DNA from: Galeopsis tetrahit
Lineage: Eukaryota; Streptophyta; Magnoliopsida; Lamiales; Lamiaceae
DNA length: 64,000 bases
Direction: 5' to 3'
Assembly: GCA_963675135.1 (NCBI GenBank)
Contig: OY776133.1
Coordinates: 39,401,494-39,465,493 of the forward strand
Shown: in pieces, positions 11,189-22,800 of the stretch
Layout of the letters: every line of letters begins with the position of its first letter
Position numbering within the stretch: position 1 is the stretch's first letter
Made by a program: the position numbers and the translations under genes
The notes under the pieces: generated by a model
What the model was told of the DNA's origin: nothing
Database searches by the model: none
The model's input: only the letters and a program-made list of their open reading frames with translations

Positions 11189-11514
11189 GTGCCACAGTTT
11201 GGAGTTTCTACAGAATCAATGCAATTTTCATATGATCTCCGAGGCAATATCATTACAACTATCCTCTTGCTCATGCAAAGGCATTTGTATTCTTTGGGTG
11301 GCCTTCAGGTATTTACCCACATGCAAAAGAACTCCAGTTTCTTGCTTTCTTTAAGTTGTTTTATCAAACCTTTTCACAATGGAAACAAATTACAGGCTGA
11401 GGGGATTTTCAGAATACTGCTGGAAACAGCCAGGAAGAGTTTGTACGGGACTAATTGAACAGAGGTGTGGTTTCTGGAGGCACTGGTGTACACTGTTTGG
11501 CAGGCCTGGTCAAG
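11189..11514 (+). pseudogene. RopGAP (Rho-of-plants GTPase-activating protein) fragment
   Basis: RopGAPs switch off ROP GTPases at the plasma membrane and combine a CRIB motif with a RhoGAP domain. Exon 11189-11308 encodes QFGVSTESMQFSYDLRGN and LLLMQRHLYSLGGLQ, the start of the RhoGAP domain. A GT...AG intron of 87 bp (11309-11395) follows. Exon 11396-11514 encodes AEGIFRI, then in the next frame a GNSQEEFVRD-like stretch, LNRGVV and VHCLAGLVK, ending at a GT donor. A one-base deletion after AEGIFRI and a TAA in place of the Gln codon after VRD break it. AEGIFRI lies where the arginine finger of the RhoGAP domain is expected. The CRIB region and the rest of the domain are absent here. It is a genomic, intron-bearing fragment and certainly not functional. 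Confidence 0.85.
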
Positions 11515-12619
11515 GTAACTTATGGCATGAAATTGTTTTTGCTACTCTGATTATTAGTGGATATTATAGGTATTTGCTAGAAACCTTTCCTTTGAAATGA
11601 TCTTTTCGTTTGGCTCTCTGATGTGTATATGCTTTTTCGGACTTGATTTAGGCATGTCCTTCAAAGCTATTTGGATTGAGCAATACAAAGTTTTAGGAGG
11701 ATATCTCATTTTGGCTTTGATTATTGCATTCTCATTTTCTCTCAATTATTCTATACTTGACTATGGGAAATCTTTGGATTTTTTTTTATAGAAAAAGTGT
11801 TCTTTACGTCTCAAAATCTCAACAATATTCATTCCTTAAAAGTACTTCTTTTGTTCATTGATTGAAATGAGACATGTGTTTAATTTGGAATTTGATGAAT
11901 TGAGATGTCTGGAAACACTTCATTGCTTTTACGTTCTTTTGTCCACATTTCTTTTTCACTTCCTAAAAGAAAAAAAATTGTTATAAATGCGTAGGTTCAT
12001 GAAAGAAATGGTTCGGAAAATTATGAATGAATTGATATAAAATTTACATAATGATCTTTTTTTTAACAGGTTAAAGCCTATGAAGGTTGGGTCATCATCT
12101 TCTTTGAAAGTGGGTAAACAGGGTCTAACAATCTGGAATTTGTTTGGTTTTGATCACATGCTTACATTCAAACTGACATTTTGGGTGATTAGTGGTCTGA
12201 ACAGAGACATAAAACATTCAAACTGATGCTGCTATCATTCCTGAAAAGAGGTTTGAGTTTCAAACATACATCTATCTTGATGTTGAGCCTTCATATTACT
12301 GATGTTTCCCTTAGGCACCAATCACTCTTTGGTGGTGTACAGTGGAGGTCCTTTATTGGATTTCAAGGGGAACAAATATGTTTTGGTGTGGGAAGGAGCT
12401 AGCACATCATAGTTCTATCTCATTCGAATGTGATGTTTGGACCTTTTGTTACTAATGAATGCAAGTGTAACTTCATTTTTCTGAGTCCGCTTCATTATAT
12501 TATTATATAACAATTTCATTCAAATGAAAAATGTATTGATATTATCAAAATGTCATTTTTCTAAAATACTATTTTAAATCAATGTTACTCTATGAGTTTA
12601 ATCTAAGATATAATTAAAA
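11515..12619. other. Noncoding stretch downstream of the gene fragments
   Basis: AT-rich. The part at 12060-12430 is less AT-rich and may include one more captured exon, but no frame is convincing. Nothing else recognised up to the LINE. Confidence 0.4.
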
Positions 12620-13161
12620 TTGTCCTCTCCGTTTGCTTCTTCTCTCTAGGAAAAAACAATTGTGAGAATCCCCTAAAAATTCACCCTTGAATTTGAGTTT
12701 GAATTTTTAAAAATCCCTAATTGGTTGATTTTTCTTCCGATTGAATCCTATTCTGGTTGGTTTGGATGGTTTTTTCTGAGATTGCCTTTTCAAAATACCC
12801 TTTACACAATCTTTTTCTTGGTTTGTGCATCTTCTACAATCATTAGTTTTTTCTTGGAATCCACCAACTTGGCGTCTGAGATTTTTGAGCGTGCTTACTA
12901 CGCAGTTGGGGATTGGGGTTCTGGTTAAGACGCTTGGAGTGCTTTCTCGATTCTGTGAAAACTCCAATGGGGATTGGTCGGTTTTGGCGTGTGCAAAATG
13001 GCTTTCTGGGAGCCAGCTTTCCCCAACTCTCTCTCTCTTGCACGCTGGTTTCGAAAACCAAGGGGCTGGTATTGGGGATTGGAGGCCTATATAAGCTGGG
13101 TTATACCTTCATACGAAATCACTTCTCATTTCCTCTCTTTTCATCTACTGTGGTTCTTACT

Positions 13162-14703
13162 ATGGCTGAGAATATTCAAGAAGCTTTCGAGACTTTCTCT
13201 CTTGCTGACCATGAAACCACTAATATTGTGGTTCAGCAAACAGAGTTCGTCCCCCCAAAAAATGTGTTGGCTCTCCGGTTCGTTGCTAGGCGAAAGATTG
13301 CACCACCTGAGTTGAAATCTCTTCTTCAGAGGGTGTGGTCACTGAAGCATCCTTTAACAGTCTCGGCTGTTGGTTCTGGTATTTTTCTTCTTGATTTTGC
13401 AGATGTGGTGGAAATGAGGAAAGCCCTGCATGGTCAACCATGGAACATTAGGAGATCTTTGGTGGTCCTCAAGCTGCTGCAAGGGCATGATCGCCCATCC
13501 ACTTTAAACCTGGTGCATGTTCCTTTTTGGGTCCAGATTCATGGGCTCCATTTTAACACAATGTCCAAACAAATAGGGACACGTGCTGGAGGCATCCTGG
13601 GAGAGGTGTTGGATGTTCAGACGGTTAAGGAAAATGAAGTTTGTGGTGAGTTCCTTAGAGTTCAGGTTGTCATTGATGTTTCTAAACCATTATGCAGGTG
13701 TTTCTTCATCACTGTGGAATAAGGAAAATCTGCGGCGGTTTTCCGTTATGAACGCCTGTCTGATTTTTGTTATCTTTGTGGTCACCTTGACCATGTGGAA
13801 AAAGATTGTGGTATGGCTATGGGCAGAACGAATGCTTGGTGCTCTTCTCATAGGTTTTTCCCTGAATGGCTGCGGTCTGATCATCCCTTGGGACCTTCGG
13901 ATGAGGACATGCAAGGTTTTTTAAACCGTGTTGAAAGGGGTGTGGAGGATATCCAGAATACTCGGGTTGTTCCAGAAAATGGTGAAAAAGATCAAACTGA
14001 TTTGGATGATGAGGCTCGACGAAGGGCAAAAGGTAAGGGTGTGATGGTGGAGGATGATATTGATCATCTTAATCTTAGCATGGGCCCCAGTGCTAGAAAG
14101 GAAGTGTATCGTTTTGCGGACTTAATGGACCAGGATGGTGGTAATAGGCGTTTTGAAGTTGGGAGTGGTTCGAATAAAGGTCCCAGATGGGATCCGGTTT
14201 CTGGTATGTTTTTGGATCCTCTTTCATTTGTTGTTCCATCTCATTTTGAGTACAGGTTGTTCAAGTTGCCTCTGTGGGGGAAGGATAATGGGATGGATTA
14301 CCGTGTTGTTCACCATGTTGGGCGAAGCTTCAGATCTTATGACTTTGATGAATTTGTGGAAATCATTCGGCAAGGGGAAACTCCATACATTCCTATTTTT
14401 GAGGATCTTCTCAGAACTTACTCGGAGGATGGTGGCACTTGCGGTAAAAAACATGTAAGGGTGGATTCGTTTGATTCTGATTCTGACTCGTTGTTTAGCT
14501 CAACTGCACCTTGTAAAAAGAGGTGTTTTCCAACTCGTGATACTCATTGCAAAGAACAAGAGGTGTGGGAGGAATATGCAAGTAGGAACCGAGATGATGG
14601 TGAGCTAAAGAGAGCCAAAGTTCTGGCGGAGGAGCTTGGAGCGGAGATTAAGACTTTTGGAAAGGCGGAGCCCGATTTGAATCGGCTCCGCCATGATGAA
14701 TGA
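13162..14703 (+). pseudogene. LINE ORF1: DUF4283 plus CCHC knuckle, one nonsense codon
   Basis: A nucleic-acid-binding chaperone of plant L1 elements. The ATG at 13162 (MAENIQEAF) begins a DUF4283 domain at about residues 20-150, with RSLVVLKLLQG and FWVQIHGLHFN typical of the family. A TAA at 13720-13722 (codon 187) interrupts an otherwise continuous frame. Past it the frame goes straight on through FRYERLSDFCYLCGHLDHVE and KDC, a CX2CX4HX4C zinc knuckle, then an acidic, variable C-terminal half. The stop at 14701-14703 overlaps the ORF2 start (ATGA), as expected for coupled translation. One base change separates this from a full 513-residue protein. The long frame upstream of 13162 is leader sequence without an ATG I would choose. 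Confidence 0.9.
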
Positions 14704-17700
14704 GCATTTTATGTTGGAACGCGCGAGGAATCAGTAGTCCTCGTGCGTTCAGTTGTCTTAAGCGTCTTGTTATTACTTATCGTCCGTCTCTTTTCTTTAT
14801 TTGTGAAACTAAGTGCACCAAAGTCAGGGTTGAAGCCCTTAGGGTTATGCTAGGATTTTCTTATGCTTTCAATGTTGATTGCTGTGGTTTGTCAGGAGGC
14901 CTTTACCTCTTTTGGAATGATTGGAATGTGCAACTTTTGTCTTTTTCTTTGGGCCATATCGACTGCCATATTGATGATTCTTTTCAATGTTGGCGCTTTA
15001 CGGGTTTTTATGGGAATCCATCTTTGCAGCTCCGTCATAACTCCTGGACACTTCTTAAACGACTCAAGAATCAAACTTTCTCAGATCATATACTTTGGTT
15101 AATTGGGGGGGGGGACTTCAATGAGGTGCTCTTTCAGCACGAAAAAAAGGGGGTGATCCAATTCTTATTAATCGCATGCTTCAATTTCAAGATGCTTTGG
15201 AGCATAACAACCTTAAAACTTTGAAGTCTAATGGCCCTAAATTTACTTGGATTAACAAAAGAAAGGGTAATGATCTAATTAAAGAACGGCTGGATCGCTT
15301 TGTTGCTAATAAGGATTGGTTTACTGTGTTTCTCTATTACACAACTAAGACTCTTGAATTTTTGGGTTCCGATCATCGACCCATCCTGCTCAAATATGAT
15401 CAACCCCTTTCGCCAAAGAGAGTCCACAATGCCAAGTCTTTCAAGTTTGAGAATCACTGGCTTAAGGAGCCTGATTTTAAGACCATTATCCTTCAAGCTG
15501 GATCGAAGATGGATTGTGTTCATAATATGGATGGAATCTTAGACCCTATTCGGACCTCACTTTGTGATTGGGATAAGGCTAAAGGGGGTTCGGTGCATTC
15601 AAGATTGAAAGGAGTTGCTGCTCAAATTGATTCCGAACTACGAGATGATAACATGGAACCTAATTTTGCTAAGATTGATTCACTTGAAAAGGAATTTTTT
15701 AAGCTGCAATCTCAGAATGAAATTTATTGGAAGCAACGAGCTAGAGTAGATTGGCTTCGTGAAGGGGATCGTAATACGAAATTTTTCCACGCAAAAGCTA
15801 CCTCTAGACGAAAGAGAAATCTCATCCGATCGATTCTGAATCATGAAGATGTGGAACTAAAAACAACACAAGATATCTCTCTTTGCTTTGTTCAATCTTA
15901 TCAGGATTTGGTCACCTCTTCTGAGCCAGGCAATGATGATATTCTTGATGCTACCAGTGCCTTAACATGCTCGGTTTCTAGTGAGACTGCCTCTCTTTTG
16001 GATGCTCCCTTCACTAAGGGTGAAATTGATAAAGCGGTTGGAGACCTTAGCCCTTGGAAGGCTCCAGGGCCAGATGGATTCCCAGCCTCTTTTTACCAAT
16101 CCAATTGGTCAGAAATTGGGGCTCAAATGGCTAAACTTATGTTGGATGTCTTAAATGGGGAGGGCTCTTTGGTTTCATGGAACAAAACTATTATTTCTCT
16201 CATTCCAAAGATTAAGAATCCTTCAAAGGTAATTCATTATCGCCCAATTAGTCTATGCAATGTCAGTTATCGTATCTTGGCTCGTGCTATTACTAACAGA
16301 TTGAAAGGCTTCATGAATGATATCATTGATCCTTTTCAAAGTGCTTTCATACCAAGCAGGCTTATAACTGACAATGTACTGGTTGCTTATGAGGCTATGC
16401 ACTGGATTAAAGCTTCCAAGAGTAAGGAGGGTTATGCTGCCCTAAAACTTGATATGAGCAAAGCCTATGATCGGGTTGAATGGTCTTTTCTGGAGGCGGT
16501 GATGCTTAAATTAGGGTTTTCCTCAAAATGGGTATCCCTCATTATGAAATGCCTCTCCTCTGTCCAGTACCAGATCAATGTGAATGGAGAATTGTCCTCT
16601 TCTTTTTCTCCATCTAGGGGGCTTCGTCAAGGTGATCCACTATCGCCTTATCTTTTTGCTTTGTGTGCTCAGTGCTTATCTTCTATGATTTCTAGAAGCA
16701 TTGAAGTGAGAAATTTTCAAGGTGTCAAAATTGCAAGAACTGCCCCTATCCTTTCTCACTTATTTTTTGCAGATGATAGTTTGATTTTCCTCAAAGCCAC
16801 TCCAGCAAATAGCTTCATATTGAAAAAGAACTTGTACAAGTATGAGAGAGCATCAGGACAGTTGGTGAATTTTGATAAGTCTGCTATCTCTTTTAGTCCG
16901 TTCACTAAAGCTGATAATCGGGAAAGAGTGGCAGCAATTCTGGGAGTTCGGAGAACACAAGGTCATAGCATTTATCTTGGTCTTCCCACATTTTCTATCA
17001 AAGCAAAACGATTGCAGTTTGAATATCTTGTTGATCGTATGCGCCAGAAAATCAATTCATGGAATCATCATTTTTTTTCAGAAGGTGGAAGGGAGGTTCT
17101 GATTAAAGCCGTTCTTCAAGCTATTCCCTCATATGCCATGTCATGTTTCCGTATTCCAACTTCTATTTGTGCTAAGATGGAGAGCTTAATGGCCAAATTT
17201 TGGTGGGAAGGTAATTTGAATGGTCAGAAGATGCATTGGACCAAATGGAGGGATTTGTGCCACCCTAAGGACAAAGGAGGTTTAGGTTTCAGAAGCATGA
17301 TCCTCTTTAATAAAGCTTTACTTGCCAAGCATATTTGGAGGATGATCAGTAATCCTGATACATTGATGAGTAAAATCTTCAAGGCTAGATATTTTAAAAA
17401 TATAGATTGTCTTGATGCTGGTCTTGGATCTAATCCTTCTTTTGTGTGGAGATCTGTCATTTGGAGTAGGGACATTATTGATCAAGGTTGTCGATGGAGG
17501 ATTGGAAATGGGGAAAAAATTCGCATCCTTAAGGATAGATGGATTTGGAATACAGAAACAGGGATTCCATCTTCCAGAATGGTGAGTGCCTCAAATGCAA
17601 AACGATTTATCACCAATGATTATATGTGGAATGTTGATCTGATTCATCAGGATTTTCCCCTTTATGAGGCACAGGCCATTCTTGCCACCCCTCTCCATGA

Positions 17701-17989
17701 TGCCTAGATGGAAATTTTCAGGTCAAAAGAATTTGCTCCGACTCCTCTATTGCTATTGGGGCCATTAGAGCTGAGATTCATCTTAATGGTTTTGAAAAAA
17801 AGGTGTTGGTGGATATCCAGAAAAATCTAAGATCAATCCTAGTGTGGGATTATCAACATGTGCACCGGAACAAGAATCAACTAGCACACATTCTGGCTCA
17901 GAAAACTTTTGTCTCTTCAGGTCCTTACGATTGGATTGGAAAAGATAATGTTAATTCCTTCAAGGAGAGTTGGTTGTAATTTTATTCTC
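14700..17989 (+). pseudogene. LINE ORF2: AP endonuclease and reverse transcriptase, broken
   Basis: ORF2 nicks target DNA and copies the LINE RNA by target-primed reverse transcription. From 14700, MSILCWNARGI begins the AP-type endonuclease domain, with ICETK and GDFNEVL; SDHRPILL ends it. A one-base loss in the G-run at about 15149 shifts the frame; the rest runs from about 15150 to 17707. The RT domain includes YRPISLCNV, LKLDMSKAYDRVEWSFL, GLRQGDPLSPYLF and the catalytic FADD box (about 16768-16779). A zinc-finger-type RT tail begins (FWWEGN, WRDLCHPKDKGGLGFR), then the frame stops at 17707. A further piece in another frame (HVHRNKNQLAHILAQ) is the end of the RNase H-like region, so several hundred bases are missing between them. 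Expected length is about 1300 residues. Confidence 0.93.
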
Positions 17990-18019
17990 CTTGTTTGTTT
18001 TTTCAAAAAAAAAAAAAAA

Positions 18020-18618
18020 TTATATTATTTTTAAGTAACATTTATTGGATTAGTTTGAAATTTTATCTTAATTAGTTGGATTGCTTTACTGTTAAAAAAA
18101 GATCAAGCTATATTAATTTAGCTATTTATTATTTGATTTTCGATTTTATAGTAATTAAATTACATTGATTTGGTTAATTGGTTATGCTTGGAAGCATATT
18201 GAATTAAATGTTTTTTTACACAGTGCTATTTTTCAAATTAATATTAATATATAAGAATTATATATTGTAATCATGAATGAAATGTGATATATATTTCAAT
18301 AAATACATTCATGGATTCATGTAAAAGTAATAAAATTGACACTTTATTGTGTAATTAAGTTTATCATTACCTGTCTGTCAAAAAAAAAAAGTTTATCATT
18401 ACTTTTTTAATTTGAAATTGTTCTTTTAAAAAAATATAATAAAAACTTTATAATATAAAAAGTAAATATTGTCCGGGTGAATTACTAGTTTATTTAAATA
18501 AAATTAGACATGCAATACATTTTTAATTAACATATTTATGGAATAATTAAAACTTCATTTCAATTTTTTTTTTTACAGCATCAAATTATATTGTATAGAT
18601 TATGGTCATTTAAATAAA
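18020..18618. other. AT-rich noncoding stretch
   Basis: No gene or clear element. Runs of A and T only, up to the CACTA-like block. Confidence 0.5.
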
Positions 18619-18866
18619 GAGGGTAGGGTGGGTCCATGTCGGGTCGGTGTTGGTGTGGGTCAGCCGACCCACAAGTACGGGTTGATTAGAGACCGTAATT
18701 ATCGATCTCTAATTTGTAGACGCATTAGAGACAGTTTTTGACCCGAATGTTAAACGAGTCGAGAGACCAAATTAGAACCGTTTTGAGACTGACAAATTCA
18801 GTCTCTAATTTGCAGACCATCTTGAGACCGTTTTTTACATCTTGACAAATTAGTACTGCAGATACT
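18619..18866. mobile_element. CACTA subterminal fragment
   Basis: Closely matches 26820-27050, which belongs to a CACTA end. It carries the same GGGTGGGTCCATGTCGGGTC start and repeated AGAGACCG/CGGTCTCT-like words in both orientations, typical of CACTA subterminal arrays. The terminal CACTACAAG is missing; the fragment is joined directly to the truncated MADS copy at about 18867. Confidence 0.7.
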
Positions 18867-19203
18867 TGTAATCTCTCCCAAACTCCGTCGGCTCGACGGC
18901 GCCCTTGCCTTTCTGGAAGCGCTCGATAACGGCGTTGGCTTTCGGGTGGCCGAACGTGAAGACGCGGTTACTGAGAGAGCGGACGATAATAGCAATTTGG
19001 GCCCCAGTGAGAATGCATAATTCACTCGCTTTCTTGAACAACCCTGATCGCCTTTTCGAGAAGGTGACTCGACGTGAACTCAACTTCTCGATTTTCTTCA
19101 TTTCGATCTTCCTCCGCCCCTTGCTCGTCCTCTTCTTCTTCTTCTCCTTCTCATCATCTTTCAACATCACCATATTTACTTTAATTTCCAAATTCAAGAT
19201 CAA
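18850..19203 (-). pseudogene. AGL62-like MADS-box gene, C-terminally truncated copy
   Basis: Second copy of the gene at 3443-4106, on the same strand. It keeps a full MADS domain: KKRTSKGRRKIEMKKIEKL, RRVTFSKRRSGLFKKASELC, ILTGAQIAIIVRSLSNRVF and TFGHPKANAVIERF. The frame leaves the homologous sequence after EFGRDY, where the duplication ends at about 18868, and picks up a short KYLQY tail from the joined CACTA remnant. The product would be 117 residues, a MADS domain with no C-terminal region. Such a protein could in principle still dimerise and bind DNA, but nothing in the sequence shows expression. I call it a truncated pseudogene. Confidence 0.82.
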
Positions 19204-20005
19204 TTGAAAATTATGCTATTCACTTTGCGCGCGACTATATATATATATATCAATGATCATTTCAAAACATGGAAACCAAATTTTAGTCAAATTTCTTGCG
19301 ATTCACTTTCCTATTTTAAACAAACATGTGTTCTTTTAATTATCTCCGACTTGACTTGTTTTAATTAAGTTAAGTTACCGTTATTATTCTCCCGCCTCTT
19401 TTAATTTGTTACCTAATTGAATCATGTGTTAATTAAGTAAATAGCTGTTGTAATGTATGATCGATGTGTTACTTTAGTAAAATCTTAAAAGGGAATATAG
19501 TTGACTCTATTAATTTAATGGTTGAAAATATATATAAAGGATATATTTGTAGATTTACAATAAATTGTATTTTCTATGATATATATTATTTTTAAATAAT
19601 TCATAAATTTAATGTAGTAATGTATTTGAAAAAAAAAAAAAAAATTCTAATGTTGAACAGGGTATTCCTAATGGAATAGGTTGGGCCAGTCTTATAAAGG
19701 TGTTGACAAAACAGACTAAATGACTCGCCCCTAGACGTATCCAGACTTAACATGTCATTAATGGACTAAAGAATCAAATTTTAATATAAAATAATTAATC
19801 ACAATAACACGAAATTAATTCATAGTTTAAAAGTTAAGTTTATATAACTATATATACAATCAAAATTAAAAATTTGTTCAAATATAAATACGATTAAAGT
19901 ATGATATATTATAATGGACCTCGAGTATGAATAGAGACAATAAAATATTTTGCATTAAGATGGACCAGAGGCTGGGTACAAGCAAAACATGCTAATATGT
20001 TTACA
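18868..20005. repeat. Segmental duplication, copy B
   Basis: Matches 3783-4949. It has scattered substitutions and small indels, and lacks the 14-bp deletion seen in copy A. The left junction is CACTA remnant, the right junction a CAA-rich sequence with internal repeats. Confidence 0.92.
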
Positions 20006-20473
20006 AAAAAGAAATCAAAATAAAGCCAAAAGCAACACACAACCGCAAACTCAAAATTGGCCAAATTACACAACCAACAACTCAAATCACCAAACTCCAA
20101 ACTCGAAAACCCAACTTCGGCCAGAAATCCCCAATTGAATTTCACCCAAATCCAATGCCCAGAAAAGAAGGAAATCGCGAGAAGGAAATACCCAAACTCG
20201 CCTCGATTCCTCAAAACTGTCATCGAATCACGAAGAAACTCAATGAAGATAACCAACACCAGAAATCGATTTATCGGAATAGAGTCGGAGCAATTACCAA
20301 ATCGAACTGGAATACCCAACACTCACCAAGCACCAAACTCAATACCAAAAAACCAACTTCGGCCAAAAATCACCAATTCAATTCCACCCAAATCCAATGC
20401 CCAGACAAGAAGGAAATCGCGAGAAGGAAATACCCAAACTCGCCTCGATTCCTCCAAATTGTCATCGAATCAC
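20006..20473. repeat. A-rich stretch with a two-copy direct repeat
   Basis: A block of about 130 bp at about 20103-20230 recurs at about 20342-20473 (ACCCAACTTCGGCCA..., AAATCCAATGCCCAGA..., AAATCGCGAGAAGGAAATAC). The spacing is about 239 bp. The second copy is cut by the solo LTR at 20474, and related sequence (ATCACGAAGGAACTCAAC, CCAGAAATCGATTCGCCG) resumes at 23486, so the LTR landed inside this array. The coding potential is unclear; the open frames overlap in several phases and I see no family. Confidence 0.75.
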
Positions 20474-21939
20474 TGACTTGGTTCATATTTTTGCACTTTT
20501 TCTCAAACAACAATACGATCCCCACAAGCGTATGGGTTCGATTGTAGTATGATAAGTATACGACCTAGTAGATTTTCGTTCCAAGGATCTAGAGAGAGCG
20601 TGGAGCCTCAAAAGTATGAGTCGAAATGGTGTTATCGAAGCTAAACAAGAGAGTAAAGCAAATATCAATAAGAAAAGAAACACTAAGTAAACAACTAAAA
20701 CTAACTCTCAAAACGATGAAAGTGCAAGTGGAATAATTGCTTTGGGTGTCTTCCTTATGTGAGATCACTAATGAATTAACGAATTAATCGCAACAATTAA
20801 GCCTAATGTCTTGAATTATGCTAAAGGCTATCACATATATGTGTAGACCAATCCCTTGTGAGGCTTAGGTGAACACGTGCATTAATTAGCAATTATAGGA
20901 TCTAATCAATACCATAAGCTCCTAAGATAGTGTCTCATAAACACGTTCAACACGGTTACTAATGCTTATGAGACGCTCTTTCACTAATCTAATAGACGAC
21001 CTCTAATCGACTAGTGTCTAATGTCGTCGATCTAAGCAATCAACCCCCGGTCGGTGTAGCTAATTACTATGTTAATTCTAATAGATTAATTCAAGCTCAC
21101 ACACACATTCTTAATCATGCAACCCAATACGGTCGTTGAAGTCGACAAAATCAACAATGCTAGCTAATATGGTGAATTATTCAATTGAATCATGCAAAAC
21201 ACAATACTAGAAACAATTAAAATTCAAGACATAGACTAAAATATGCAATTATTTCATAAATCCACTAATTACTCATATAATTCCAACACCCAAAGCAATA
21301 AGAGATTACCTCATATCTAAATTAACAACTAGAATAAAACTCATGATAATTAAACTACAAAACATTAAAAATTGAAATTATCAAACTAAATTTGTAATAA
21401 TAGAAAAATATCACCTCTTGTCTTCAAAGTCTTCAATGCCACAAACAATAAAATGAAACTCTAAATTTAAAACTAGCTAAGAAATTAATCTAATATAATG
21501 AGTGAAAGTGTGGGAGAGGAGAGGGTTTCCAGCCCAATGGAGTGCTCCCTGTTTTCCGTGCCAATTGCTCTCCTCTGCGTATTCCCTCTACCCTACTGAA
21601 TGGCCGAAAAACAAATATATCAAATGGGCCCCTTGCTGTTTGCCCCCAAATTAAGGAATGGGCCTCCCTCAATACTCACGCCTGAAGTTCTTTCCCCATT
21701 TTAGGGCGCGGCTAAAGGCACCCGACGATCCTATGAGTACACCCACGCGATGAGGACACCCACAAAACGGATGAATACACCCACCTGGAAAACTCAAAAA
21801 TACCCTTCTCCCATTAAAACCCTAATCCATCTACTCATTTGGTACACCCACCATATTTTCGCCTCCCTCACCTTCCCTCCCACGTCTCGTCGTCGACAGC
21901 ATCAAAAATTTCGCCAGTGCCGTCCCCGTTTCGCGGCCG

Positions 21940-22245
21940 CAGCTCCGCCTCCCCTCCCCACGCGGCCGCAGCTCCGCCTCCCCTCCCCACGCGGCCGCAG
22001 CTCCGCCTCCCTTCCCCACGCGGCCAGCAGCTCCGCCTCCCCTCTTCTCCTCCCTCATCCGCAGCGGCCGCCGTCACCCTTCTCCTAGAGACGCGGCCAG
22101 CAGCTCCGCCTCCCCTCTTCTCCTCCCTCATCCGCAGCGGCCGCCGTCACCCTTCTCCTAGAGACGCGGCCAACAGCTCCGCCTCCCCTCTTCTCCTCCC
22201 TCGTTCGGAGCGGCCGCCGTCGCCCTTCTCCTAGAGATGCGGCCG
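21940..22245. repeat. GC-rich tandem repeats inside the MULE
   Basis: First about three copies of a roughly 30-bp unit (GCGGCCGCAGCTCCGCCTCC plus CTCCCCAC), then about three copies of a roughly 72-bp unit that adds TCTTCTCCTCCCTC and GCGGCCGCCGTC. The last unit has minor changes. Both strands are open over long distances because of base composition. Confidence 0.88.
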
Positions 22246-22354
22246 CTCGCACCCCTCCTCCCTCCGCCACCGCCGCCCGTTCCAGGTAGGATTTTTTTAT
22301 TTTTTTTGGAATTTTAGAAAACTTAGGGTTTTTAGAGGTTCGTGATTTATTTTC

Positions 22355-22800
22355 GAACATATTGAGTTTGTATTGTAAATTTTTTCGAACAATCTGGGTT
22401 TGTTTTCGGAAAAATTTCGAACATTTTGTTCGATCTTTTTTTTCGGACAAATTTGAGTTGTTTTGGAATTTTTTTCGAACAATCTGTGTTTGTTTTGGAA
22501 ATTTTTTCGAACAATCTGTGTTTGTCTTGGAAAAGATTTCTAACATTTTGTTCGGTTTTTTTTTCGAACAAATTTAAGTTGTTTTGAAATTTTTTTCGAA
22601 CATATTGAGTTTGTTTGTGTAAAATTTTCGAACATATTTGATTTATTTTGGAAAAAATTTCGAACATTTTGTTTTGGGAATTTTTTCGAACATTTGGTGT
22701 TTGTTCTGGAAAAAATTTCGAACATCTTATTATTTTTGAACATATTTGTTCTGGAAATTTTCTTGAACATGTTTATTTTTGTTGAAATTTTCGAGTTTTT
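22355..22800. repeat. TTTTTTCGAACA-type degenerate repeats inside the MULE
   Basis: About ten degenerate units of roughly 40-50 bp, each with TTTTTTCGAACA followed by a TTTGTTTTGGAA-like stretch. Several have CGAAC changed by one base. The minus-strand open frames here (NxFEKxxKxN-like) are repeat artefacts. Confidence 0.8.

Larger units (their letters stand above)
12620..18019 (+). mobile_element. Near full-length L1-type LINE
   Basis: The order is 5' leader (about 12620-13161), ORF1 (gag-like), ORF2 (endonuclease, reverse transcriptase, RNase H-like tail) and a poly-A tract at about 18006-18019. The 5' boundary is an estimate; I could not find a target duplication. Lesions: one nonsense codon in ORF1, one frameshift in ORF2, and an internal deletion that joins the end of the RT-connection region to the last part of the RNase H-like region. 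It is inactive, but the reading frames are otherwise well kept, which suggests a fairly recent insertion. Confidence 0.93.

Noticed and set aside
21839..22234. Plus-strand protein of 131 residues, and minus-strand frames over the same place
   Set aside because: They come from GC-rich tandem repeats in the MULE; both strands are open, and no domain is visible.
22085..22770. Lys/Asn-rich minus-strand proteins
   Set aside because: Produced by the TTTTTTCGAACA repeats.
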